NCBI GenBank assembly: GCA_031769625.1 | Contig: JAUIMM010002344.1 | Span: 62,001-126,000 of the forward strand | Direction: 5' to 3' | Length of the DNA: 64,000 nt | Origin: Taudactylus pleione | Lineage: Eukaryota; Chordata; Amphibia; Anura; Myobatrachidae | In this document: positions 37,032 to 50,000 of the stretch, one piece after another | Layout: each line of letters opens with the position of its first letter | Position numbering within the stretch: the first letter of the stretch is position 1 | Made by a program: the position numbers and the translations under genes | Notes under the pieces: generated by a model | The model's input: only the letters and a program-made list of their open reading frames with translations | What the model was told of the DNA's origin: nothing | Databases searched by the model: none

Positions 37032-37457
37032 TGGGTGGCTGACAGCCTCTTCCGTTCATACTGGTGCTTCCTGTTCTTTCACATTTTTCGGGTAGTTTTT
37101 TGGACTTTGTTTCATTTTGAAGAATGGTTTTACATATGCCTAAGCAGCTCAGTTTATTTTCTCTATGCTGATATGGAGTTAGTGTTGGTGATAGGTAGCT
37201 CAGGGTCGGGGGTTAATTTTGAATATAGATAGTTTGGTGGAGGTGTTGTTGGCACTCTGTCTCGTCTGGGTGGTAAGAATGAGTGGCGTGAATGAGGTTC
37301 TGTGTTTTCTAATAATGTTTAATTATTATGATGAGGATATTATCCTGTATATTTGACATCTTGATGCTTTGTATGTAGCAAGCTTATTTGTTTCGCAATG
37401 CAAATTTTATGTATTATTTATTTATTCATGCGTTGCAAGATTTTAATAAAAAAGCAT
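37032..37457 (+). other. 3' untranslated region of the retrotransposon
   Basis: 426 nt, AT-rich, with no convincing coding potential. A 65-codon frame from 37035 lacks an ATG start and shows no domain. This region should carry the signal by which the ORF2 protein recognises its own RNA. I see no strong hairpin or tandem repeat. It ends AATAAAAAAGCAT directly against satellite sequence, without a poly(A) tail. Confidence 0.8.
37445..37450 (+). terminator. Polyadenylation signal AATAAA
   Basis: A canonical AATAAA hexamer lies 7 nt before the right boundary of the element. In normal mRNA processing, cleavage falls about 10-30 nt downstream, which here would be in the flanking satellite. Either the element RNA ends unusually close to the signal, or the hexamer is chance in an A-rich 3' end. 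Confidence 0.5.
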
Positions 37458-38339
37458 TACCCACAAATGTGATGTGAAATGGTTTTTCTCCCATGTTGCG
37501 TTTAAGAGAAAACAGCAATTGCTCGTTTTAGGCAAAAATGCATTGAAAGCAATGGAACCAACAAAAGCGCATACTTTGTGTTATCTCCTCTTGTAGCAAA
37601 CACAGGCAGCTCAAAATTTTACTGGATGTGTTGAAGACCAAGACCAACAAATGTGATGTGAAATGGTTTTTCTCCCATGTTGCGTTTAAGAGAAAACAGC
37701 AAATGCACGTTTTAGGCCAAAATGCATTGAAAGCAATGGAAACAACAAAAGTGCATACGTTGTGTTATCTCTTCTTGTAGCAAACACGGACAGCTCAAAA
37801 TTTCACTGGATGTGTTGAAGACCAAGACCAACAAATGTGATGTGAAATGTTTTTTCTCCCATGTTGCATTTAAGAGAAAACAGCAAATGCACGTTTTAGG
37901 CCAAAATGCTTTGAAAGCAATGGAAACAACAAAAGCGCATACTTTGTGTTATCTCCACTTGTAGCAAACACAGACAGCTCAAAATTTCACTGGATGTGTT
38001 GAAGACCAATACCCACAAATGTGATGTGAAATGGTTTTTCTCCCATGTTGCGTTTAAGAGAAAACAGCAATTGCTCGTTTTAGGCCAAAATGCATTGAAA
38101 GCAATGGAAACAACAAAAGTGCATACTTTGTGTTATCTCCACTTGTAGCAAACACAGGCAGCTCAAAATTTCACTGGATGTGTTGAAGACCAAGACCAAC
38201 AAATGTGATGTGAAATGGTTTTTCTCCCATGTTGCGTTTAAGAGAAAACAGCAAATGCACGTTTTAGGCCAAAATGCAATGAAAGCAATGGAAACAACAA
38301 AAGCGCATACTTTGTGTTATCTTCTCTTGTAGCAAACAC

Positions 38340-41300
38340 AGGCAGCTCAAAATTTCACTGGATGTGTTGAAGACCAAGACCAACAAATGTGATGTGAAAT
38401 GGTTTTTCTCCCATGTTGCGTTTAAGAGAAAACAGCAAATGCACGTTTTAGGCCAAAATGCTTTGAAAGCAATGGAAACAACAAAAGCGCATACTTTGTG
38501 TTATCTCCACTTGTAGCAAACACAGACAGCTCAAAATTTCACTGGATGTGTTGAAGACCAAGACCCACAAATGTGATGTGAAATGGTTTTTCTCCCATGT
38601 TGCGTTTAAGAGAAAACAGCAATTGCTCGTTTTAGGCAAAAATGCATTGAAAGCAATGGAAGCAACAAAAGCGCATACTTTGTGTTATCTCCTCTTGTAG
38701 CAAACACAGGCAGCTCAAAATTTCACTGGATGTGTTGAAGACCAAGACCAACAAATGTGATGTGAAATGGTTTTTCTCCCATATTGCGTTTAAGAGAAAA
38801 CAGCAAATGCACGTTTTAGGCCAAAATGCTTTGAAAGCAATGGAAACAACAAAAGTGCATACGTTGTGTTATCTCCTCTTGTAGCAAACACAGACAGCTC
38901 AAAATTTCACTGGATGTGTTGAAGACCAAGACCAACAAATGTGATGTGAAATGGTTTTTCTCCCATGTTGCGTTTAAGAGAAAACAGCAAATGCACGTTT
39001 TAGGCCAAAATGCATTGAAAGCAATGAAAACAACAAAAGCGCATACTTTGTGTTATCTCCTCTTGTAGCAAACACAGACAGCTCAAAATTTCACTGGATG
39101 TGTTGAAGACCAAGACCCACAAATGTGATGTGAAATGGTTTTTCTCCCATGTTGCGTTTAAGAGAAAACAGCAATTGCTCATTTTAGGCCAAAATGCATT
39201 GAAAGCAATGGAACCAACAAAAGCGCATACTTTGTGTTATCTCCTCTTGTAGCAAACACAGGCAGAACAAAATTTCACTGGATGTGTTGAAGACCAAGAC
39301 CCACAAATGTGATGTGAAATGGTTTTTCTCCCATATTGCGTTTAAGAGAAAACAGCAATTGCACGTTTTAGGCCAAAATGCATTGAAAGCAATGGAAACA
39401 ACAAAAGCGCATACTTTGTGTTATCTCCTCTTGTAGCAAACACAGACAGCTCAAAATTTCACTGGATGTGTTGAAGACCAAGACCCACAAATGTGATGTG
39501 AAATGGTTTTTCTCCCATGTTGCGTTTAAGAGAAAACAGCAAATGCACGTTTTAGGCCAAAATGCATTGAAAGCAATGGAAACAACAAAAGCGCATACTT
39601 TGTGTTATCTTCTCTTGTAGCAAACACAGGCAGCTCAAAATTTCACTGGATGTGTTGAAGACCAAGACCAACAAATGTGATGTGAAATGGTTTTTCTCCC
39701 ATGTTGCGTTTAAGAGAAAACAGCAAATGCACGTTTTAGGCCAAAATGCTTTGAAAGCAATGGAAACAACAAAAGCGCATACTTTGTGTTATCTCCACTT
39801 GTAGCAAACACAGACAGCTCAAAATTTCACTGGATGTGTTGAAGACCAATACCCACAAATGTGATGTGAAATGGTTTTTCTCCCATGTTGCGTTTAAGAG
39901 AAAACAGCAATTGCTCGTTTTAGGCAAAAATGCATTGAAAGCAATGGAACCAACAAAAGCGCATACTTTGTGTTATCTCCTCTTGTAGCAAACACAGGCA
40001 GCTCAAAATTTCACTGGATGTGTTGAAGACCAAGACCAACAAATGTGATGTGAAATGGTTTTTCTCCCATGTTGCGTTTAAGAGAAAACAGCAAATGCAC
40101 GTTTTAGGCCAAAATGCATTGAAAGCAATGGAAACAACAAAAGTGCATACGTTGTGTTATCTCTTCTTGTAGCAAACACGGACAGCTCAAAATTTCACTG
40201 GATGTGTTGAAGACCAAGACCAACAAATGTGATGTGAAATGGTTTTTCTCCCATGTTGCGTTTAAGAGAAAACAGCAAATGCACGTTTTAGGCCAAAATG
40301 CTTTGAAAGCAATGGAAACAACAAAAGCGCATACTTTGTGTTATCTCCACTTGTAGCAAACACAGACAGCTCAAAATTTCACTGGATGTGTTGAAGACCA
40401 ATACCCACAAATGTGATGTGAAATGGTTTTTCTCCCATGTTGCGTTTAAGAGAAAACAGCAATTGCTCGTTTTAGGCCAAAATGCATTGAAAGCAATGGA
40501 AACAACAAAAGTGCATACTTTGTGTTATCTCCTCTTGTAGCAAACACAGACAGCTCAAAATTTCACTGGATGTGTTGAAGACCAAGACCAACAAATGTGA
40601 TGTGAAATGGTTTTTCTCCCATGTTGCGTTTAAGAGAAAACAGCAAATGCACGTTTTAGGCCAAAATGCAATGAAAGCAATGGAAACAACAAAAGCGCAT
40701 ACTTTGTGTTATCTTCTCTTGTAGCAAACACAGGCAGCTCAAAATTTCACTGGATGTGTTGAAGACCAAGACCAACAAATGTGATGTGAAATGGTTTTTC
40801 TCCCATGTTGCGTTTAAGAGAAAACAGCAAATGCACGTTTTAGGCCAAAATGCTTTGAAAGCAATGGAAACAACAAAAGCGCATACTTTGTGTTATCTCC
40901 ACTTGTAGCAAACACAGACAGCTCAAAATTTCACTGGATGTGTTGAAGACCAAGACCCACAAATGTGATGTGAAATGGTTTTTCTCCCATGTTGCGTTTA
41001 AGAGAAAACAGCAATTGCTCGTTTTAGGCAAAAATGCATTGAAAGCAATGGAACCAACAAAAGCGCATACTTTGTGTTATCTCCTCTTGTAGCAAACACA
41101 GGCAGCTCAAAATTTCATTGGATGTGTTGAAGACCAAGACCAACAAATGTGATGTGAAATGGTTTTTCTCCCATGTTGCATTTAAGAGAAAACAGCAAAT
41201 GCACGTTTTAGGCCAAAATGCTTTGAAAGCAATGGAAACAACAAAAGTGCATACGTTGTGTTATCTCCTCTTGTAGCAAACACAGACAGCTCAAAATTTC

Positions 41301-42019
41301 ACTGGATGTGTTGAAGACCAAGACCAACAAATGTGATGTGAAATGGTTTTTCTCCCATGTTGCGTTTAAGAGAAAACAGCAAATGCACGTTTTAGGCCAA
41401 AATGCATTGAAAGCAATGAAAACAACAAAAGCGCATACTTTGTGTTATCTCCTCTTGTAGCAAACACAGACAGCTCAAAATTTCACTGGATGTGTTGAAG
41501 ACCAAGACCCACAAATGTGATGTGAAATGGTTTTTCTCCCATGTTGCGTTTAAGAGAAAACAGCAATTGCTCATTTTAGGCCAAAATGCATTGAAAGCAA
41601 TGGAACAAACAAAAGCGCATACTTTGTGTTATCTCCTCTTGTAGCAAACACAGGCAGAACAAAATTTCACTGGATGTGTTGAAGACCAAGACCCACAAAT
41701 GTGATGTGAAATGGTTTTTCTCCCATATTGCGTTTAAGAGAAAACAGCAATTGCACGTTTTAGGCCAAAATGCATTGAAAGCAATGGAAACAACAAAAGC
41801 GCATACTTTGTGTTATCTCCTCTTGTAGCAAACACAGACAGCTCAAAATTTCACTGGATGTGTTGAAGACCAATACCCACAAATGTGATGTGAAATGGTT
41901 TTTCTCCCATGTTGCGTTTAAGAGAAAACAGCAAATGCACGTTTTAGGCCAAAATGCATTGAAAGCAATGGAAACAACAAAAGCGCATACTTCGTGTTAT
42001 CTCCTCTTGTAGCAAACAC
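38340..42019. repeat. 20-unit higher-order repeat, copy 1
   Basis: A 3,680-bp (20 x 184) block that is repeated immediately downstream. Shared private markers are TTTCATTGGATG (AATTTCATTG at 41111 and 44791), ACTTCGTGTTAT (TTCGTG at 41991 and 45671), GGAAGCAACAAAAG (about 38659 and 42339) and CAGGCAGAAC (39265/42945 and 41657/45337). Markers before about 38340 no longer match the position 3,680 bp downstream, which sets the left edge. Confidence 0.9.
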
Positions 42020-45000
42020 AGGCAGCTCAAAATTTCACTGGATGTGTTGAAGACCAAGACCAACAAATGTGATGTGAAATGGTTTTTCTCCCATGTTGCG
42101 TTTAAGAGAAAACAGCAAATGCACGTTTTAGGCCAAAATGCTTTGAAAGCAATGGAAACAACAAAAGCGCATACTTTGTGTTATCTCCACTTGTAGCAAA
42201 CACAGACAGCTCAAAATTTCACTGGATGTGTTGAAGACCAAGACCCACAAATGTGATGTGAAATGGTTTTTCTCCCATGTTGCGTTTAAGAGAAAACAGC
42301 AATTGCTCGTTTTAGGCAAAAATGCATTGAAAGCAATGGAAGCAACAAAAGCGCATACTTTGTGTTATCTCCTCTTGTAGCAAACACAGGCAGCTCAAAA
42401 TTTCACTGGATGTGTTGAAGACCAAGACCAACAAATGTGATGTGAAATGGTTTTTCTCCCATATTGCGTTTAAGAGAAAACAGCAAATGCACGTTTTAGG
42501 CCAAAATGCTTTGAAAGCAATGGAAACAACAAAAGTGCATACGTTGTGTTATCTCCTCTTGTAGCAAACACAGACAGCTCAAAATTTCACTGGATGTGTT
42601 GAAGACCAAGACCAACAAATGTGATGTGAAATGGTTTTTCTCCCATGTTGCGTTTAAGAGAAAACAGCAAATGCATGTTTTAGGCCAAAATGCATTGAAA
42701 GCAATGAAAAAAACAAAAGCGCATACTTTGTGTTATCTCCTCTTGTAGCAAACACAGACAGCTCAAAATTTCACTGGATGTGTTGAAGACCAAGACCCAC
42801 AAATGTGATGTGAAATGGTTTTTCTCCCATGTTGCGTTTAAGAGAAAACAGCAATTGCTCATTTTAGGCCAAAATGCATTGAAAGCAATGGAACCAACAA
42901 AAGCGCATACTTTGTGTTATCTCCTCTTGTAGCAAACACAGGCAGAACAAAATTTCACTGGATGTGTTGAAGACCAAGACCCACAAATGTGATGTGAAAT
43001 GGTTTTTCTCCCATATTGCGTTTAAGAGAAAACAGCAATTGCACATTTTAGGCCAAAATGCATTGAAAGCAATGGAAACAACAAAAGCGCATACTTTGTG
43101 TTATCTCCTCTTGTAGCAAACACAGACAGCTCAAAATTTCACTGGATGTGTTGAAGACCAAGACCCACAAATGTGATGTGAAATGGTTTTTCTCCCATGT
43201 TGCGTTTAAGAGAAAACAGCAAATGCACGTTTTAGGCCAAAATGCATTGAAAGCAATGGAAACAACAAAAGCGCATACTTTGTGTTATCTTCTCTTGTAG
43301 CAAACACAGGCAGCTCAAAATTTCACTGGATGTGTTGAAGACCAAGACCAACAAATGTGATGTGAAATGGTTTTTCTCCCATGTTGCGTTTATGAGAAAA
43401 CAGCAAATGCACGTTTTAGGCCAAAATGCTTTGAAAGCAATGGAAACAACAAAAGCGCATACTTTGTGTTATCTCCACTTGTAGCAAACACAGACAGCTC
43501 AAAATTTCACTGGATGTGTTGAAGACCAATACCCACAAATGTGATGTGAAATGGTTTTTCTCCCATGTTGCGTTTAAGAGAAAACAGCAATTGCTCGTTT
43601 TAGGCAAAAATGCATTGAAAGCAATGGAACCAACAAAAGCGCATACTTTGTGTTATCTCCTCTTGTAGCAAACACAGGCAGCTCAAAATTTCACTGGATG
43701 TGTTGAAGACCAAGACCAACAAATGTGATGTGAAATGGTTTTTCTCCCATGTTGCGTTTAAGAGAAAACAGCAAATGCACGTTTTAGGCCAAAATGCATT
43801 GAAAGCAATGGAAACAACAAAAGTGCATACGTTGTGTTATCTCTTCTTGTAGCAAACACGGACAGCTCAAAATTTCACTGGATGTGTTGAAGACCAAGAC
43901 CAACAAATGTGATGTGAAATGGTTTTTCTCCCATGTTGCGTTTAAGAGAAAACAGCAAATGCACGTTTTAGGCCAAAATGCTTTGAAAGCAATGGAAACA
44001 ACAAAAGCGCATACTTTGTGTTATCTCCACTTGTAGCAAACACAGACAGCTCAAAATTTCACTGGATGTGTTGAAGACCAATACCCACAAATGTGATGTG
44101 AAATGGTTTTTCTCCCATGTTGCGTTTAAGAGAAAACAGCAATTGCTCGTTTTAGGCCAAAATGCATTGAAAGCAATGGAAACAACAAAAGTGCATACTT
44201 TGTGTTATCTCCTCTTGTAGCAAACACAGACAGCTCAAAATTTCACTGGATGTGTTGAAGACCAAGACCAACAAATGTGATGTGAAATGGTTTTTCTCCC
44301 ATGTTGCGTTTAAGAGAAAACAGCAAATGCACGTTTTAGGCCAAAATGCAATGAAAGCAATGGAAACAACAAAAGCGCATACTTTGTGTTATCTTCTCTT
44401 GTAGCAAACACAGGCAGCTCAAAATTTCACTGGATGTGTTGAAGACCAAGACCAACAAATGTGATGTGAAATGGTTTTTCTCCCATGTTGCGTTTAAGAG
44501 AAAACAGCAAATGCACGTTTTAGGCCAAAATGCTTTGAAAGCAATGGAAACAACAAAAGCGCATACTTTGTGTTATCTCCACTTGTAGCAAACACAGACA
44601 GCTCAAAATTTCACTGGATGTGTTGAAGACCAAGACCCACAAATGTGATGTGAAATGGTTTTTCTCCCATGTTGCGTTTAAGAGAAAACAGCAATTGCTC
44701 GTTTTAGGCAAAAATGCATTGAAAGCAATGGAACCAACAAAAGCGCATACTTTGTGTTATCTCCTCTTGTAGCAAACACAGGCAGCTCAAAATTTCATTG
44801 GATGTGTTGAAGACCAAGACCAACAAATGTGATGTGAAATGGTTTTTCTCCCATGTTGCATTTAAGAGAAAACAGCAAATGCACGTTTTAGGCCAAAATG
44901 CTTTGAAAGCAATGGAAACAACAAAAGTGCATACGTTGTGTTATCTCCTCTTGTAGCAAACACAGACAGCTCAAAATTTCACTGGATGTGTTGAAGACCA

Positions 45001-45699
45001 AGACCAACAAATGTGATGTGAAATGGTTTTTCTCCCATGTTGCGTTTAAGAGAAAACAGCAAATGCACGTTTTAGGCCAAAATGCATTGAAAGCAATGAA
45101 AACAACAAAAGCGCATACTTTGTTTTATCTCCTCTTGTAGCAAACACAGACAGCTCAAAATTTCACTGGATGTGTTGAAGACCAAGACCCACAAATGTGA
45201 TGTGAAATGGTTTTTCTCCCATGTTGCGTTTAAGAGAAAACAGCAATTGCTCATTTTAGGCCAAAATGCATTGAAAGCAATGGAACCAACAAAAGCGCAT
45301 ACTTTGTGTTATCTCCTCTTGTAGCAAACACAGGCAGAACAAAATTTCACTGGATGTGTTGAAGACCAAGACCCACAAATGTGATGTGAAATGGTTTTTC
45401 TCCCATATTGCGTTTAAGAGAAAACAGCAATTGCACGTTTTAGGCCAAAATGCATTGAAAGCAATGGAAACAACAAAAGTGCATACTTTGTGTTATCTCC
45501 TCTTGTAGCAAACACAGACAGCTCAAAATTTCACTGGATGTGTTGAAGACCAATACCCACAAATGTGATGTGAAATGGTTTTTCTCCCATGTTGCGTTTA
45601 AGAGAAAACAGCAAATGCACGTTTTAGGCCAAAATGCATTGAAAGCAATGGAAACAACAAAAGCGCATACTTCGTGTTATCTCCTCTTGTAGCAAACAC
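42020..45699. repeat. 20-unit higher-order repeat, copy 2
   Basis: Direct tandem copy of the preceding 3,680-bp block. I noticed about seven single-base differences. They include GCACG to GCATG near 42674, AACAAC to AAAAAC near 42709, GCACG to GCACA near 43044, TTTAAGAG to TTTATGAG near 43392, TGTGTT to TGTTTT near 45123, GGAACAAAC to GGAACCAAC near 45286 and AGCGCAT to AGTGCAT near 45480. That implies about 99.8% identity, subject to a full alignment. Correspondence ends near 45700, where the next unit type differs. Confidence 0.9.
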
Positions 45700-47099
45700 A
45701 GGCAGCTCAAAATTTCACTGGATGTGTTGAAGACCAAGACCCACAAATGTGATGTGAAATGGTTTTTCTCCTATATTGCGTTTAAGAGAAAACAGCAATT
45801 GCACGTTTTAGGCCAAAATGCATTGAAAGCAATGGAAACAACAAAAGCGCATACTTTGTGTTATCTCCTCTTGTAGCAAACACAGACAGCTCAAAATTTC
45901 ACTGGATGTGTTGAAGACCAATACCCACAAATGTGATGTGAAATGGTTTTTCTCCCATGTTGCGTTTAAGAGAAAACAGCAAATGCACGTTTTAGGCCAA
46001 AATGCTTTGAAAGCAATGGAAACAACAAAAGTGCATACGTTGTGTTATCTCCTCTTGTAGCAAACACAGACAGCTCAAAATTTCACTGGATGTGTTGAAG
46101 ACCAAGACCAACAAATGTGATGTGAAATGGTTTTTCTCCCATGTTGCGTTTAAGAGAAAACAGCAAATGCACGTTTTAGGCCAAAATGCATTGAAAGCAA
46201 TGAAAACAACAAAAGCGCATACTTTGTGTTATCTCCTCTTGTAGCAAACACAGACAGCTCAAAATTTCACTGGATGTGTTGAAGACCAAGACCCACAAAT
46301 GTGATGTGAAATGGTTTTTCTCCCATGTTGCGTTTAAGAGAAAACAGCAATTGCTCATTTTAGGCCAAAATGCATTGAAAGCAATGGAACCAACAAAAGC
46401 GCACACTTTGTGTTATCTCCTCTTGTAGCAAACACAGGCAGCTCAAAATTTCACTGGATGTGTTGAAGACCAAGACCAACAAATGTGATGTGAAATGGTT
46501 TTTCTCCCATATTGCGTTTAAGAGAAAACAGCAATTGCACGTTTTAGGCCAAAATGCATTGAAAGCAATGGAAACAACAAAAGCGCATACTTTGTGTTAT
46601 CTCCTCTTGTAGCAAACACAGGCAGCTCAAAATTTCACTGGATGTGTTGAAGACCAAGACCAACAAATGTGATGTGAAATGGTTTTTCTCCCATGTTGCG
46701 TTTAAGAGAAAACAGCAAATGCACGTTTTAGGCCAAAATGCATTGAAAGCAATGGAAACAACAAAAGCGCATAAGTTGTGTTATCTCCTCTTGTAGCAAA
46801 CACAGACAGCTCAAAATTTCACTGGATGTGTTGAAGACCAAGACCCACAAATGTGATGTGAAATGGTTTTTCTCCCATGTTGCGTTTAAGAGAAAACAGC
46901 AATTGCTCGTTTTAGGCCAAAATGCATTGAAAGCAATGGAACCAACAAAAGCGCATACTTTGTGTTATCTCCTCTTGTAGCAAACACAGGCAGCTCAAAA
47001 TTTCACTGGATGTGTTGAAGACCAAGACCAACAAATGTGATGTGAAATGGTTTTTCTCCCATGTTGCGTTTAAGAGAAAACAGCAAATGCACGTTTTAG

Positions 47100-50000
47100 G
47101 CCAAAATGCATTGAAAGCAATGGAACCAACAAAAGCGCATACGTTGTGTTATCTCCTCTTGTAGCAAGCACAGACAGCTCAAAATTTCACTGGATGTGTT
47201 GAAGACCAGGACCCACAAATGTGATGTGAAATGGTTTTTCTCCCATGTTGCGTTTAAGAGAAAACAGCAAATGCACGTTTTAGGCCAAAATGCATTGAAA
47301 GCAATGGAAACAACAAAAGCGCATACTTTGTGTTATCTTCTCTTGTAGCAAACACAGGCAGCTCAAAATTTCACTGGATGTGTTGAAGACCAAGACCAAC
47401 AAATGTGATGTGAAATGGTTTTTCTCCCATGTTGCATTTAAGAGAAAAAAGCAAATGCACGTTTTAGGTCAAAATGCTTTGAAAGCAATGGAAACAGCAA
47501 AAGTGCATACTTTGTGTTATCTCCTCTTGTAGCAAACACAGACAGCTCAAAATTTCACTGGATGTGTTGAAGACCAAGACCAACAAATGTGATGTGAAAT
47601 GGTTTTTCTCCCATGTTGCATTTAAGAGAAAACAGCAAATGCACGTTTTAGGCCAAAATGCTTTGAAAGCAATGGAAACAGCAAAAGCGCATACTTTGTG
47701 TTATCTCCACTTGTAGCAAACACAGACAGCTCAAAATTTCACTGGATGTGTTGAAGACCAAGACCCACAAATGTGATGTGAAATGGTTTTTCTCCCATGT
47801 TGCGTTTAAGAGAAAACAGCAATTGCTCGTTTTAGGCCAAAATGCATTGAAAGCAATGGAAACAACAAAAGTGCATACTTTGTGTTATCTCCTCTTGTAG
47901 CAAACACAGACAGCTCAAAATTTCACTGGATGTGTTGAAGACCAAGACCAACAAATGTGATGTGAAATGGTTTTTCTCCCATGTTGCGTTTAAGAGAAAA
48001 CAGCAAATGCACGTTTTAGGCCAAAATGCTTTGAAAGCAATGGAAACAACAAAAGTGCATACGTTGTGTTATCTCCTCTTGTAGCAAACACAGACAGCTC
48101 AAAATTTCACTGGATGTGTTGAAGACCAAGACCAACAAATGTTATGTGAAATGGTTTTTCTCCCATGTTGCGTTTAAGAGAAAACAGCAAATGCACGTTT
48201 TAGGCCAAAATGCATTGAAAGCAATGAAAACAACAAAAGCGCATACTTTGTGTTATCTCCTCTTGTAGCAAACACAGACAGCTCAAAATTTCACTGGATG
48301 TGTTGAAGACTAAGACCCACAAATGTGATGTGAAATGGTTTTTCTCCCATGTTGCGTTTAAGAGAAAACAGCAATTGCTCATTTTAGGCCAAAATGCATT
48401 GAAAGCAATGGAACCAACAAAAGGGCACACTTTGTGTTATCTCCTCTTGTAGCAAACACAGGCAGCTCAAAATTTCACTGGATGTGTTGAAGACCAAGAC
48501 CAACAAATGTGATGTGAAATGGTTTTTCTCCCATATTGCGTTTAAGAGAAAACAGCAATTGCACGTTTTAGGCCAAAATGCATTGAAAGCAATGGATCAA
48601 CAAAAGCGCATACTTTGTGTTATCTCCTCTTGTAGCAAACACAGGCAGCTCAAAATTTCACTGGATGTGTTGAAGACCAAGACCAACAAATGTGATGTGA
48701 AATGGTTTTTCTCCCATGTTGCGTTTAAGAGAAAACAGCAAATGCACGTTTTAGGCCAAAATGCATTGAAAGCAATGGAAACAACAAAAGCGCATAAGTT
48801 GTGTTATCTCCTCTTGTAGCAAACACAGACAGCTCAAAATTTCACTGGATGTGTTGAAGACCAAGACCCACAAATGTGATGTGAAATGGTTTTTCTCCCA
48901 TGTTGCGTTTAAGAGAAAACAGCAATTGCTCGTTTTAGGCCAAAATGCATTGAAAGCAATGGAACCAACAAAAGCGCATACTTTGTGTTATCTCCTCTTG
49001 TAGCAAACACAGGCAGCTCAAAATTTCACTGGATGTGTTGAAGACCAAGACCAACAAATGTGATGTGAAATGGTTTTTCTCCCATGTTGCGTTTAAGAGA
49101 AAACAGCAAATGCACGTTTTAGGCCAAAATGCATTGAAAGCAATGGAACCAACAAAAGCGCATACGTTGTGTTATCTCCTCTTGTAGCAAGCACAGACAG
49201 CTCAAAATTTCACTGGATGTGTTGAAGACCAGGACCCACAAATGTGATGTGAAATGGTTTTTCTCCCATGTTGCGTTTAAGAGAAAACAGCAAATGCACG
49301 TTTTAGGCCAAAATGCATTGAAAGCAATGGAAACAACAAAAGCGCATACTTTGTGTTATCTTCTCTTGTAGCAAACACAGGCAGCTCAAAATTTCACTGG
49401 ATGTGTTGAAGACCAAGACCAACAAATGTGATGTGAAATGGTTTTTCTCCCATGTTGCATTTAAGAGAAAACAGCAAATGCACGTTTTAGGTCAAAATGC
49501 TTTGAAAGCAATGGAAACAGCAAAAGTGCATACTTTGTGTTATCTCCTCTTATAGCAAACACAGACAGCTCAAAATTTCACTGGATGTGTTGAAGACCAA
49601 GACCAACAAATGTGATGTGAAATGGTTTTTCTCCCATGTTGCATTTAAGAGAAAACAGCAAATGCACGTTTTAGGCCAAAATGCTTTGAAAGCAATGGAA
49701 ACAGCAAAAGCGCATACTTTGTGTTATCTCCTCTTGTAGCAAACACAGGCAGCTCAAAATTTCACTGGATGTGTTGAAGACCAAGACCAACAAATGTGAT
49801 GTGAAATGGTTTTTCTCCCATGTTGCGTTTAAGAGAAAACAGCAATTGCTCGTTTTAGGCCAAAATGCATTGAAAGCAATGGAAACAACAAAAGTGCATA
49901 CTTTGTGTTATCTCCTCTTGTAGCAAACACAGACAGCTCAAAATTTCACTGGATGTGTTGAAGACCAAGACCAACAAATGTGATGTGAAATGGTTTTTCT

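Larger units (their letters stand above)
30204..37457 (+). mobile_element. Tx1-like (L1 superfamily) non-LTR retrotransposon, apparently full length
   Basis: A 7.25-kb insertion inside the satellite with two long + strand ORFs in the order typical of L1-type elements: a zinc-knuckle ORF1 protein, then endonuclease plus reverse transcriptase. There are no long terminal repeats, no terminal inverted repeats, and no integrase or RNase H region that I can recognise. The left boundary is GTTGAA/TCCCTCGG and the right boundary GCAT/TACCCAC. The monomer has GACCAA between those flanks, so 6 bp of target (7 if the target unit was the GACCCAC subtype) appear deleted and no target-site duplication is seen. 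The 3' end has no poly(A) tail. The three-knuckle ORF1 and the endonuclease/RT style resemble the Tx1-like group of vertebrates. The clade is inferred by eye. Both ORFs are open, which suggests a young copy. Confidence 0.92.

Noticed and set aside
37035..37232. 65-codon frame in the 3' UTR
   Set aside because: It begins at GTG, has no ATG at the start and no recognisable domain, and is typical of AT-rich UTR.
30204..37457. LTR retrotransposon or endogenous retrovirus
   Set aside because: No terminal repeats, no protease, RNase H or integrase motifs. The endonuclease is of the AP-like type and the RT is of the non-LTR type.
30204..37457. Flanking target-site duplication
   Set aside because: The satellite on the two sides does not repeat at the junction. 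The monomer comparison shows missing rather than duplicated bases.
41990..42000. TTCG-containing unit as a CENP-B box
   Set aside because: The TTCG comes from a private T to C change in two duplicated units and lacks the rest of the box, including the downstream CGGG.
48484..48819. Plus-strand 111-codon frame in the satellite, with copies at 51426, 51793 and 58048
   Set aside because: Explained by the 183-bp unit that keeps two monomers in frame. It is repeat sequence, not a gene.
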